NCBI GenBank assembly: GCA_037478835.1
Contig: JBBFLV010000014.1
Coordinates: 1-30,805 of the forward strand
Direction of reading: 5' to 3'
DNA length: 30,805 bases
From: 630D-37 sp037478835
GTDB taxonomy: Bacteria; Chloroflexota; Anaerolineae; Anaerolineales; Villigracilaceae
Numbering within the stretch: position 1 is the stretch's first letter; each line of letters opens with the position of its first letter. A model generated the notes under the pieces. It saw only the letters and a list, made by a program, of their open reading frames with translations. It had not been told where the DNA came from and searched no databases. Shown here one piece after another: positions 8,536 to 15,867 of this stretch. The translations under genes and the position numbers were made by a program.

Positions 8536-8563
8536 TTGACATTCCTCAAAATCATGATACAAT
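8536..8563 (+). promoter_or_regulatory. Promoter of the Fe-S carrier gene
   Basis: A consensus TTGACA (8536–8541) is followed after 16 bp by TACAAT (8558–8563), with an extended -10 TGA just before it. The 5' leader to the ATG would be roughly 45 nt. This separates the Fe-S carrier gene from the upstream polysaccharide operon. Confidence 0.75.
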
Positions 8564-8601
8564 CTCGACATACCATATCCAAATTCTCACGCTTTCTGGA
8601 A

Positions 8602-8615
8602 AGGAGTTAACTCCT
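8602..8615 (+). promoter_or_regulatory. Palindrome over the Shine-Dalgarno site of the Fe-S carrier gene
   Basis: The 14-bp perfect palindrome AGGAGTTAACTCCT ends at the base before the ATG and contains the AGGAG ribosome-binding site. As RNA it can fold as a 5-bp AGGAG/CTCCT stem with a UUAA loop, hiding the site. It might also be a DNA operator. Either role is inference. Confidence 0.5.
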
Positions 8616-8978
8616 ATGCTCACACAGATCGAAAGCCCGGTCACGCTCACCCCTCAGGCCGCGCAAGTGGTTCAGAATATCCTCGCCGAACGCAACCTAG
8701 AAGGCTATGCGCTCCGCATCTACGTCTCCGGTGGATGCTGCAGCGTGCAATTCGGCATGGCACTCGATAACGTCATCCGCGAAACCGATCGCCTCTTTCA
8801 ATCGCAAGGAGTTTCACTTGTTATTGATGATGTCTCTTTAGAGTATCTCCAGGGTGCCACCGTAGATTTTGTACAAGATCCCCAATATGGGGAAGGGTTT
8901 GTGGTCAACAGCCCGGTAGCCGGCCACTCCCACGAAGAGGGCGGTTGCGCCTGTGGTGGTTCCTGCTCCTGCTCCTGA
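8616..8978 (+). CDS. HesB/IscA-type Fe-S cluster carrier protein
   Basis: The 120-aa protein is an A-type carrier, a small cytoplasmic protein that holds and passes on Fe-S clusters. The fold is recognisable from LTPQAAQVVQNILAE, the LRIYVSGGCC segment, LVIDDVSLEYLQGATVDFV and GFVVNSP. The first ligand region reads SGGCCS rather than the more usual SGGCSG. The C-terminal CxC pair is embedded in an unusual His/Cys-rich tail (HSHEEGGCACGGSCSCS). It is a single-gene unit: strong promoter, AAGGAG site inside a palindrome, and a terminator 30 nt after the stop. No isc or suf genes are nearby, so its client proteins are unknown. Confidence 0.88.
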   Translation: MLTQIESPVTLTPQAAQVVQNILAERNLEGYALRIYVSGGCCSVQFGMALDNVIRETDRLFQSQGVSLVIDDVSLEYLQGATVDFVQDPQYGEGFVVNSPVAGHSHEEGGCACGGSCSCS

Positions 8979-9007
8979 CTCGACCCAAACTCCCCGCATG
9001 CACACGT

Positions 9008-9039
9008 GGCGAACAGGCAAAGGACTGTTCGCCTTTTTT
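9008..9039 (+). terminator. Rho-independent terminator after the Fe-S carrier gene
   Basis: A 9-bp stem, GGCGAACAG with CTGTTCGCC, has an 8-nt loop and is followed by six T residues. It lies 30 nt after the stop codon. Confidence 0.9.
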
Positions 9040-9095
9040 GTTGAATTCTAGAGAAGCGAGTCCGCGGCCAACCCTCTACCCCCTCTTGGTCACTT

Positions 9096-9866
9096 TCATT
9101 CCGTATTCAAAATCTCAAGCAACTGCGGCAGCAAGGCCGCGTTGCAGGCCAGCGCTTCCCCGTGACGATGACCGGGCGTGCCGCGCCAATCGCCAAAATA
9201 CCCGCCGGCTTCCTTGAAGATCACCGGAAAAGGGCCGCAATCCCACACCGCCATGATCGGCTCTAGGTGTGCTTCGGTTCGCCCGGTGGCCACCAGGAGC
9301 AGACCGTAGGCATCGCTCCAGCCGCGCAACATATAGGCCGCCTGCGAAAGGCGCTCCCAAACCGCCTGAGAGCGCTTTTTCTGGAAGTTGTGATAGGTAG
9401 TGTAGCTCACACACGCGCGTGATAACTCCCCGATCGGCGAAACGCGCACCCGCCGCCCGTTGCACCAGGCCCCCATGCCCTCCGCCGCATAGAGGAGCTC
9501 ATCCGTGCCGGGATAGTAAGCCGCTCCTACCCGCACTTCCCCATCGATCTCCAAGCCGATCAACACCGCATACAGCGGCACGCCCCGCATGAAAGATTTC
9601 GTCCCGTCGATCGGATCGATGATCCACGCCGGGCGTCCATCGCTACCAGCCTGCTCCCCGAACTCCTCGCCGACGATGGCGTGATCGGGATAGGCACGCT
9701 CGATCTCACGGCGCAAAAACTGCTCCACAGCACGATCGGCCTCGGTGACCGGAGTATTATCCTCTTTGTATTCGGCCACGACTCCCCGACGGAAATATCC
9801 TAAGCTGATCTGCCCGGCGCGATAGGCCACCTCGGTCACAAATTCGAGATACGCGGCATAGTTCAT
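9096..9866 (-). CDS. Inositol monophosphatase family protein, probably HisN-type histidinol phosphatase
   Basis: This 256-aa protein belongs to the Mg-dependent, Li-sensitive IMPase superfamily. It has the metal-binding GEEFGE, IIDPIDGTKSF and the late WDCGPFPVIFKEAGG motif. The MRGVP segment straight after DGTKSF resembles actinobacterial-type histidinol phosphatases (HisN), so dephosphorylation of L-histidinol phosphate is the best guess. Inositol phosphatase or 3'-phosphoadenosine phosphatase remain possible, and no his genes are in the window. The chosen ATG has GAGGAG 7 nt upstream. A longer frame starting at 9911 would add residues encoded by a heptamer repeat and is rejected. The gene is divergent from nadK. 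Confidence 0.85.
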   Translation of the reverse strand: MNYAAYLEFVTEVAYRAGQISLGYFRRGVVAEYKEDNTPVTEADRAVEQFLRREIERAYPDHAIVGEEFGEQAGSDGRPAWIIDPIDGTKSFMRGVPLYAVLIGLEIDGEVRVGAAYYPGTDELLYAAEGMGAWCNGRRVRVSPIGELSRACVSYTTYHNFQKKRSQAVWERLSQAAYMLRGWSDAYGLLLVATGRTEAHLEPIMAVWDCGPFPVIFKEAGGYFGDWRGTPGHRHGEALACNAALLPQLLEILNTE

Positions 9867-9886
9867 GATGACTCTCCTCAAACCGT

Positions 9887-9949
9887 CCACGGTCCACGGT
9901 CTACCGTCCACGGTCTACTATCCACGGTCCACCGTCCACGGTCCACCGT
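9887..9949. repeat. Heptamer repeat array (9 units), CYACSGT family
   Basis: Nine head-to-tail 7-bp units occupy 63 bp: CCACGGT, CCACGGT, CTACCGT, CCACGGT, CTACTAT, CCACGGT, CCACCGT, CCACGGT, CCACCGT, then CCAATTC. The G/C position near the 3' end of the unit often alternates, so neighbouring units are partly complementary (ACCGT with ACGGT). The array lies in the probable 5' untranslated leader of the phosphatase gene. Confidence 0.9.
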
Positions 9950-9967
9950 CCAATTCCGTCACAGGCG

Positions 9968-9976
9968 ATTATATCA
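9968..9976 (-). promoter_or_regulatory. Extended -10 promoter for the HisN-like phosphatase
   Basis: The minus strand reads TGATATAAT, an extended -10 with a perfect hexamer. There is no good -35 box. A transcript from it would carry a leader of roughly 95 nt that includes the whole heptamer array. Confidence 0.5.
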
Positions 9977-9979
9977 GGG

Positions 9980-9985
9980 TATAAT
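9980..9985 (+). promoter_or_regulatory. -10 box of nadK; possible leaderless promoter
   Basis: A perfect TATAAT is separated from the nadK GTG by only 7 nt, and no Shine-Dalgarno site is present. Transcription should start within a base or two of the start codon. It is 3 bp from the divergent extended -10, so the two promoters should compete for polymerase. Confidence 0.6.
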
Positions 9986-9992
9986 TTTTCCC

Positions 9993-10859
9993 GTGACCAC
10001 ATCCTTTCGTCCCAGCCGCCCGGTCGTAACAGCCTATCCTAAAATCCCGGAAGCCTTCCAGGAAGCGCAAACAGTCGCCGCCTACCTGCGCGAACGGGGA
10101 ATGGAAGCGCCGGTCGGTTCCCTATATGACGAGGCGCTGCGCCGTCGGGTCAAAGCCGGTGAATTCGATCTGATGATTACGCTGGGCGGGGATGGAACCA
10201 TGCTCCGCGCCGGCCATCTTTGCGCTCCCTGCGGCGTGCCCATCTTGGGGATCAACATGGGACGCTTGGGCTTTCTCATCCAAGTGGAACGCACCGAATG
10301 GCGCCCCATGCTGGAACGCCTGTTTCAAGGGGAAGCTTGGATCGAACACCGCATGATGTTACGCGCCGAGCTCTACCGCGGTGGAGAAGAACAAGGACAC
10401 TGGTATGCCCTCAATGAAGTGGTCGTGGCACGCGGACAGTACATCCGCCCGGTGCGCCTCTCGGCCTCCGCCGATGGCTACCTGCTCACCACCTACATCG
10501 CCGACGGCCTGATCGCCGCCACACCCACCGGCTCCACCGCCTATGCCCTGGCCGCTGGCGGGCCGATCCTGCCGCCGGAACTGCGCAACATTCTGCTCGT
10601 TCCCATCGCGCCGCATCTATCGGTCGATCGCGCCGTCGTGCTTTCCGAAGGCTCCGCCGTGACGATCCAGGTCAAAAGCGAAAACGCCGTGCTGAGCGTA
10701 GATGGTCAGGTGCCGATCGGGCTCTCGGAAGATGACGAAGTGCGCGTCCGCGCTGCCGAATTCGCCGCCCAATTCGTCCGCTTCGGCGATCCCGGCTACT
10801 TCTACCGCAACCTGACGGCACATATGAACCAAAACCCTGCCATAGGATTGCCTCGATGA
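9993..10859 (+). CDS. nadK: NAD kinase
   Basis: The 288-aa cytoplasmic enzyme phosphorylates NAD to NADP. It has the diagnostic GGDGT (65–69), GINMGRLGFL, the ALNE motif, the long ATPTGSTAYALAAGGPI block and SVDGQVP. The length matches the family. The start is GTG and lacks a Shine-Dalgarno site, but a TATAAT box 7 nt upstream makes a leaderless mRNA likely. The stop overlaps the next gene as ATGA, and nadK, the zinc-ribbon membrane protein gene and recN form one run. Confidence 0.96.
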   Translation: MTTSFRPSRPVVTAYPKIPEAFQEAQTVAAYLRERGMEAPVGSLYDEALRRRVKAGEFDLMITLGGDGTMLRAGHLCAPCGVPILGINMGRLGFLIQVERTEWRPMLERLFQGEAWIEHRMMLRAELYRGGEEQGHWYALNEVVVARGQYIRPVRLSASADGYLLTTYIADGLIAATPTGSTAYALAAGGPILPPELRNILLVPIAPHLSVDRAVVLSEGSAVTIQVKSENAVLSVDGQVPIGLSEDDEVRVRAAEFAAQFVRFGDPGYFYRNLTAHMNQNPAIGLPR

Positions 10860-11371
10860 GTGAAACCCTCTTCTGCTACCGTCACCCGCAACGTGAAACC
10901 CTGCTCCGTTGCATCACCTGCGGCAACCCGATCTGCGCCGAATGTGCCGTGCATACCCCCACCGGCTACCGTTGCCCGGATTGCAAACGCAGCCTAGAGA
11001 AAAAATTCATCACCGCCGAGTGGTATGATTACGTTTCGGCATTCTTGATCGCCGCCATCGGCTCGTTGCTGGCCAGCCTGCTCGTTGCACTCATCAGCAC
11101 CTTCACCGGCTTCTTGGCCTGGTTGCTGATCCTGGTCATCGCCCCGAGTGCCGGGGGTGGTCTTGCCGAACTCGTGCGCTGGGTCACGCGCAAACGCCGC
11201 GCTCCCTGGCTCTTCCGTCTCTCCGCCGTCGGCACGATCCTCGGTGCCGTGCCTGTAATTGTCGCCAATCTGCTGATCCTGAATCTATTCTCTCTGGTCT
11301 TCCTGGCACTCTACCTCATGCTGGCCACCCCCGTGGTCTACGGTCGCCTGTCCGGCATCCGCTTGAGTTGA
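10856..11371 (+). CDS. Zinc-finger (B-box-like) membrane protein of unknown function
   Basis: The 171-aa protein begins with a cytoplasmic Cys/His cluster: C7, H10, C19, C22, C27, C30, H33, C40 and C43. The spacing suits two zinc sites, as in the B-box-like zinc fingers found at the N terminus of some bacterial membrane proteins. Three to four hydrophobic helices follow (about 58–85, 87–100, 120–145, 148–165). It overlaps nadK (ATGA), and recN begins 2 nt after its stop, so translation is coupled. Function is unknown; the fixed position between nadK and recN is the only hint. Confidence 0.8.
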   Translation: MSETLFCYRHPQRETLLRCITCGNPICAECAVHTPTGYRCPDCKRSLEKKFITAEWYDYVSAFLIAAIGSLLASLLVALISTFTGFLAWLLILVIAPSAGGGLAELVRWVTRKRRAPWLFRLSAVGTILGAVPVIVANLLILNLFSLVFLALYLMLATPVVYGRLSGIRLS

Positions 11372-11373
11372 CC

Positions 11374-13098
11374 ATGCTCATCGAACTACGCATTCGCAAC
11401 CTCGCCATTATCGAATCCTTGGAACTGCGCTTCGGCCCCGGCCTGATCGTGCTCACCGGCGAAACCGGCGCCGGCAAATCGATCATCCTGGATGCGCTCG
11501 AAATGCTGGTCGGCTCGCGCGTCGATACCACCATCATCCGCCAGGGAGCAGACTTCACGCTGGTGGAAGGCCTCTTCCGCATTGACGAATGCATCCGCAC
11601 CCCCATTCACGAAATCCTGGAGCGCGAAGGCCTGCTAGAAGATGAAAATTACCTAAGCCTTGGGCGCGAAATCCGCCGCGAGGGGCGCAACGTGGCACGG
11701 GTGAACGGTCGTGCCGTCAGCCTTTCGCTGCTTAAGGAGCTCGGCAGCCTACTGGTGGATATTCACGGGCAATCCGAACATCTCTCCCTGCTCAACCCAC
11801 GTTCCCACATTCACCTGCTCGATCGCTACGCCGACCTCGAGGCTTCCCTGCGGGTTTATCGTCAAAAGTATCAAAGCCTTCAGGCACTGCGTCGTGAGCT
11901 GGAAGAGCTGCGCCGCCTGCAGGCCGAAGCCGAACGGCGCGTGGAGCTGCTCCGCTTCCAGGTAGAAGAGATCGAAGCCGCCCGGCTCAAAGAAGGAGAA
12001 GAGGAAGAACTGCGTCGCGAACGCAACCGCCTGGCGAATGCCGAGGCCCTGGCCGAATTCGCCCAACAGGCATTGGCCCTGCTGGATGAAGGCCTGCCGG
12101 AAGCCCCTCCCGCCACCGACCTGATCGGTCAGGCCGCCCGCCTGCTCGAACGCCTGGCGCAGCTGGACCCCGCCCAAAATTCACTGGCCGAAAACCTGCT
12201 CAACATCGAAGAACTTCTGATCGATCTGACGCGTCAACTGCGCACCTATGCCGAAAGCATCGAATTCAACCCCAAGCGTCTGGAGCAGATCGAAGAACGC
12301 CTGGAACTCATCCAACGGCTGACCCGCAAATACGGCGGTAGCATCACGGCCGTGCTCCAACGCGCCGAACAGGCACGACGGGAACTGGAAAGCATCGAAA
12401 CCGCCGGTGAACGGCTGGAAACGTTACAGCAACAAGAAGCTGCGCTGCTGCAGGAGCTGGCGCAGCAGGCCCTGGACCTTTCACGGGCGCGTCGCAAAGC
12501 GGCAGAAACCCTCAGCCGAAGCATCGAAAGCGAGCTCGACGATCTGCGCATGGCACAAGCCCGCTTCTCCGTTGATTTTCAGACGCGCCCTCACCCACAA
12601 GGCCTGCCGATCAACGGCGAGCACCTGGCCTTCGATAGCAACGGCATTGACCAGGTCGAATTCCTGATCGCCCCCAACCCCGGTGAAGGCTTCAAGCCGC
12701 TGGTCAAGATCGCCTCCGGCGGTGAAACGGCGCGCCTGATGCTGGCACTCAAGAACGTGCTGGCGCACGCCGATCAGGTCCCGACCCTGATCTTCGATGA
12801 GATCGATCAAGGCATCGGCGGGCGCGTCGGCCTGACGGTGGGACAAAAGCTCTGGCAACTGGCACGCAGCCATCAGGTCTTCTGCGTCACCCACCTGCCG
12901 CAGCTGGCCGCTTTCGGGGATCAGCACTTCCAAGTGCAAAAGATCGTCCAGGGAGAGCGTACCTACACGCAAGTCGAAGAACTGCAGGCCGAAGAACGCC
13001 TGCTTGAGCTCTCGCAAATGCTCGGCGAGATCGGCGAAGGAACCCTGCGCTCCGCCCATGAGCTGCTACAGATCGCCGACTCCATGCGCTCGGCCTGA
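11374..13098 (+). CDS. recN: DNA repair protein RecN
   Basis: The 574-aa SMC-like ATPase acts in recombinational repair of double-strand breaks. The N terminus MLIELRIRNLAIIESLELRF is typical. Walker A GETGAGKS is at 29–36, the ABC signature SGGE at 448–451, and Walker B LIFDEID has D475 and E476. Between the ATPase halves, residues about 155–390 are rich in Glu, Arg, Leu and Gln and form the antiparallel coiled coil. A TTG two codons earlier would overlap the previous stop, but the ATG gives the standard RecN start. It is the last gene of the nadK run. Nothing is missing relative to the family. Confidence 0.96.
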   Translation: MLIELRIRNLAIIESLELRFGPGLIVLTGETGAGKSIILDALEMLVGSRVDTTIIRQGADFTLVEGLFRIDECIRTPIHEILEREGLLEDENYLSLGREIRREGRNVARVNGRAVSLSLLKELGSLLVDIHGQSEHLSLLNPRSHIHLLDRYADLEASLRVYRQKYQSLQALRRELEELRRLQAEAERRVELLRFQVEEIEAARLKEGEEEELRRERNRLANAEALAEFAQQALALLDEGLPEAPPATDLIGQAARLLERLAQLDPAQNSLAENLLNIEELLIDLTRQLRTYAESIEFNPKRLEQIEERLELIQRLTRKYGGSITAVLQRAEQARRELESIETAGERLETLQQQEAALLQELAQQALDLSRARRKAAETLSRSIESELDDLRMAQARFSVDFQTRPHPQGLPINGEHLAFDSNGIDQVEFLIAPNPGEGFKPLVKIASGGETARLMLALKNVLAHADQVPTLIFDEIDQGIGGRVGLTVGQKLWQLARSHQVFCVTHLPQLAAFGDQHFQVQKIVQGERTYTQVEELQAEERLLELSQMLGEIGEGTLRSAHELLQIADSMRSA

Positions 13099-13364
13099 GT
13101 CATCGGGGAAGCAAAGCCAAAATCATGTTGATTGCCGATTTCCTTGTTGCGGCAATATCCATCTGTTTGAATATGCACTTTCACTATATGCTGGAGATTA
13201 GAGTCACCCGGTAAAAACCGCTGAAAAAGTATTGCCAATAACACCGGAGCATCTTTGCTTTCCCAGGAAAAAAATGAGGACCACGTTATCATGCGGGATG
13301 GCAGCGAAAAATGCCTGCGCTCATGCCGCCGAAATCAACCGTTAGCCCACCCAGGGTGAAGCCA
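13099..13364. other. Gap without a gene after recN
   Basis: This 266-bp stretch is more A/T-rich than the flanking operon. The only structure seen is a 7-bp inverted repeat, ATTGCCG/CGGCAAT (13131–13156), without a T tract, so it is not a convincing terminator. Confidence 0.5.
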
Positions 13365-13934
13365 ATGCACAACACCCTCAGAGAATGGATCGTCGAAATC
13401 TTGAAATGCCATGAGCCCTTGTTGGCAATCGCCATGCGCCAGAGAGCCAAGTTTGAAGGATGGCTAAAATTTGAATTGGCGGCGGTTGCCGAAAAACATG
13501 GAGCGCAGTCGGTGGAAGTCGAAACCGCATTTGCTGAACGAGGCAAACGGTCGGATCTGTCATTCACCTTCAACGGTACCCGTTATGACGTGGAGATTAA
13601 AACAGCAAACTCAAGTTGGCGGGTAGCAGGAGTGCATAATAAACACCGGCCTCTTCCCAGAAACATAGCGAGAATCGTAGGGGATGCTCAGAAACTCTCC
13701 CGTTACTCGGAGCACGGCATCGTCGCTTTTGTTTTGTTTCCCATTCCCCCACAAGACGAGCGCTGGACCAAATACCTTGATCGCCTTGCATCATCGTTGG
13801 GGATCTCTTTGTCGGCGCAAGAGCACTGCTGCCGTCTATCCGTCGATTTGGGCCACAATCGCGCCGATTTGGTTGTCTGCTCATTTGAGGTGCAACGTTC
13901 CAAGAGTTTATCGCCACGTATCACGGCAGGCTAA
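13365..13934 (+). CDS. PD-(D/E)XK nuclease-like orphan protein
   Basis: The 189-aa protein is unrecognised by family, but residues 28–80 have the layout of a PD-(D/E)XK nuclease core: an acidic helix (E31, E37 in KFEGWLKFELA), then SDLSF with D64, a beta hairpin, and EIK (E77, K79) 12 residues later. N82 and W85 follow in a TANSSW segment. The remainder is mixed alpha/beta. I chose M19 of the longer frame that begins at 13311, since the extra residues are Pro-rich and start without a ribosome site; neither start has a strong one. It stands alone between recN and a regulator in a relatively A/T-rich stretch, without a methylase or helicase. A nuclease activity is an inference from three residues. 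Confidence 0.6.
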   Translation: MHNTLREWIVEILKCHEPLLAIAMRQRAKFEGWLKFELAAVAEKHGAQSVEVETAFAERGKRSDLSFTFNGTRYDVEIKTANSSWRVAGVHNKHRPLPRNIARIVGDAQKLSRYSEHGIVAFVLFPIPPQDERWTKYLDRLASSLGISLSAQEHCCRLSVDLGHNRADLVVCSFEVQRSKSLSPRITAG

Positions 13935-14235
13935 CACGCGCATCCGGCCGACTTGTTCTGCCCATGCTTTGTGCTAAAACCGGCTTCACCGAATGCTGGG
14001 GAGGGCTCTGACCGTTTCACTCCATACAAGTTACTCTAAGGGTGGAATTACCTTTCTAAACGCTGAACGACCCTAAAAAGTATGCGTTCACCCATCTCCA
14101 TGTTGCTGATCGAAACCGATTTCATCGGTGGTATGTGCAGATTTCAAGCGGCATCGGTGTAGGTGCCTCATCGCATCGACGATGAAATAATCTTTTCTAA
14201 AGAACATTTGCTCCCCCTGAAAAAAGGGTTACATG
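13935..14235. other. Gap without a gene upstream of the MerR-like regulator
   Basis: About 300 bp with no supported gene on either strand. It contains a short inverted repeat, CATCG-A-CGATG, near 14180. The A/T content rises towards the promoter at 14236. I see no insertion-sequence ends. Confidence 0.45.
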
Positions 14236-14265
14236 TTGACAAAAATCTTCTATTTATGGTAAAAT
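14236..14265 (+). promoter_or_regulatory. Promoter of the MerR-like regulator operon
   Basis: Consensus TTGACA (14236–14241), 18-bp spacer, then TAAAAT (14260–14265) with an extended -10 TGG. The leader to the ATG at 14328 would be about 55 nt. Confidence 0.75.
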
Positions 14266-14327
14266 AAAAATGCACAATTAAGCGCTCTTCTTTGCAAAAA
14301 TCCTTTTTCTATGAGGAGATTGACGAC

Positions 14328-14981
14328 ATGGAAAAATGGCTTTCAATATCTGAAGCAGCTAAAATTCTAGGCGTACATCCCACTACATTACGGCTTTGGA
14401 CCAAGAAAGGGACGATCCCGTTCCATCGCACTTCGGGGGGGCACCGGCGCTTTCTGGAAGAGGAACTGCGCATCTGGAGCGATGCCCATCGCGGCACTTT
14501 CTCTCCGGAAAGCATTGTCAGCTTCTCGCTTCGCCAGGCCAGAAGCCAGATCAGTGAATCCAACCTGATGCAACAGGGATGGTACCAAAAGCTTGATGAC
14601 AAAGCGCGCGAAACCTATCGCAAGGCCGGCGCAATGCTGATGGAGAGCATGCACAACTCGTTCACCGCCACTGAGGAAGAAAATCGTCTGGAGGCCCAGG
14701 CCATCGGCTATGAATATGCCTCGCGTGCCCTGCGCTACAAACTTTCCGAAACCGAGGCCATCCAAGCCTTCATCTTCTTCCGTTCGGTGGCACTCAATGC
14801 CATCGGAAAGGCCTATCGCGATCTGTTGCTCTCCTCGGTGGACATGATGGAGCAACTGCACAAAATCCTGGCTTTTACCGACATGATCATGCTCTCGTTG
14901 ATCGAGGCCTACCATCAGCTGGCCGGCTATTCCCAACCCAAAACCGCCCCTGCCGCGGAGGGATCGTCGATCACAGCATGA
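14328..14981 (+). CDS. MerR/excisionase-type HTH regulator with helical sensor-like domain
   Basis: The 217-aa protein begins with a winged HTH of the MerR/excisionase type: WLSISEAAKILGVHPTTLRLW, then GTIPFHRTSGGHRRF (residues 4–45), which should bind DNA. The rest (about 65–205) is all helical and loosely resembles the N-terminal RsbR/RsbRD-like helical bundle (GYEYASRALRYKLSETEAIQAFIFFR); that resemblance is tentative. No Cys metal site is visible. The ATG has GAGGAG 9 nt upstream; a TTG at 14292 in the same frame is rejected. It has a strong promoter of its own, and its stop overlaps the start of a 42-aa membrane peptide. It probably regulates its own operon in response to an unknown signal. 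Confidence 0.82.
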   Translation: MEKWLSISEAAKILGVHPTTLRLWTKKGTIPFHRTSGGHRRFLEEELRIWSDAHRGTFSPESIVSFSLRQARSQISESNLMQQGWYQKLDDKARETYRKAGAMLMESMHNSFTATEEENRLEAQAIGYEYASRALRYKLSETEAIQAFIFFRSVALNAIGKAYRDLLLSSVDMMEQLHKILAFTDMIMLSLIEAYHQLAGYSQPKTAPAAEGSSITA

Positions 14982-15106
14982 ATGAAAGACCTCCTTCCAA
15001 ACGCTTTTCGGCGCGTTGGCTAGAGCGCCTGGTGCCAATCGTGCTGTTCCTGCTCCTTTTGGGGCTCTTGGCGGTGATTATCATCACCGCCTTATCTTTT
15101 CTTTAG
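14978..15106 (+). CDS. 42-aa single-helix membrane protein
   Basis: This small gene starts inside the regulator stop (ATGA overlap) and encodes 42 residues. A basic N terminus (NERPPSKRFSARWLERL) is followed by one strongly hydrophobic helix of about 23 residues (19–42) that ends at the stop codon. The positive-inside rule puts the N terminus in the cytoplasm. Translational coupling to the regulator and the clean charge/hydrophobic pattern argue that it is real. No family is recognised. It may act as a membrane partner of the regulator or of the next protein. Confidence 0.6.
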   Translation: MNERPPSKRFSARWLERLVPIVLFLLLLGLLAVIIITALSFL

Positions 15107-15147
15107 CAGGAAATAGCAAACCTATTCCAGCCGTTAAGGAGAACAAC

Positions 15148-15828
15148 ATGCGCTATCTCCCCTATTTTTCCACAATCATCACCTTCCTCTTCATGATCGC
15201 CGTCTTTCGACGCTATCAACAACGTCGCGGCGCGCACCTGCTCCTCTGGGGCATTGGCCTGCTTTTCTATGGATTGGGAACACTGGGCGAAGTGATCTTG
15301 GGCCTCACCTATCATCCGTGGGTGCTCAAACTCTGGTACCTGAGCGGTGCCATGCTCACCGCCGCTTGGCTTGGCACCGGCACACTTCACCTTTTGATAC
15401 GCAAGCCTTCTATCCCCCGCGGCTTCACCTGGCTGATCGGCATCCTTTCGCTCCTCTCGCTGATCCTGCTGGCCGCGGCACCGGTCACGGACGCACCCTA
15501 CGACGTTCAGCGTTTGGCCTCTGAGCAATACAAAGAGATCCTCGTCCGCAATGGGTGGATCATCTTCCTCACCATTTTCCTGAACATCTACGGCACGATC
15601 ACCCTGGTCGGAGGAGCGATCTACTCAGCCTTTGCTTTTTGGCGCAAGCGTGTCTTGGTCTACCGAATGCTGGGGAATATTCTCATCGCCGCCGGTGCCC
15701 TCTCCCCGGCCTTAGGCGGCACTTTCCTGCGCGCCGGCCATGGCGATTGGCTCTACCTGAGCGAGCTGATCGGCGCCATCCTGATGTACATCGGCTTTGT
15801 CCTGGCCGTCAAGGACCGACCCCAATAA
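15148..15828 (+). CDS. Seven-helix membrane protein of unknown function
   Basis: The 226-aa protein has seven predicted membrane helices (about 5–20, 28–50, 58–80, 88–110, 133–158, 170–190, 200–220) and almost no soluble parts. The layout recalls seven-helix sensor modules of bacterial signalling proteins, but without an attached kinase or cyclase. AAGGAG lies 6 nt before this ATG; an in-frame extension upstream would run through the preceding small gene and is rejected. It is 41 nt downstream of the 42-aa peptide gene and probably in the same operon as the MerR-like regulator, which could make it the membrane input of that regulator. Family unknown. Confidence 0.8.
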   Translation: MRYLPYFSTIITFLFMIAVFRRYQQRRGAHLLLWGIGLLFYGLGTLGEVILGLTYHPWVLKLWYLSGAMLTAAWLGTGTLHLLIRKPSIPRGFTWLIGILSLLSLILLAAAPVTDAPYDVQRLASEQYKEILVRNGWIIFLTIFLNIYGTITLVGGAIYSAFAFWRKRVLVYRMLGNILIAAGALSPALGGTFLRAGHGDWLYLSELIGAILMYIGFVLAVKDRPQ

Positions 15829-15838
15829 ACTTCCTTTT

Positions 15839-15867
15839 TTGACATAGTTTTACCGCCGCCACATAAA
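15839..15867 (+). promoter_or_regulatory. Weak candidate promoter for the 49-aa protein gene
   Basis: TTGACA (15839–15844), 17-bp spacer, then CATAAA (15862–15867), which matches the -10 consensus at four of six positions. The left arm of an inverted repeat lies within the spacer. Confidence 0.35.

Noticed and set aside
9867..9911. N-terminal extension of the phosphatase from an ATG at 9911
   Set aside because: The extra residues are encoded by heptamer repeats and the internal ATG at 9866 has a well-placed GAGGAG site and a normal family N terminus.
9887..9949. CRISPR-like array
   Set aside because: The unit is 7 bp with no unique spacers, and there are no cas genes in the window.
15016..15147. 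Longer frame for the seven-helix protein
   Set aside because: It overlaps the 42-aa gene and lacks a ribosome site, whereas the ATG at 15148 has AAGGAG at ideal spacing.
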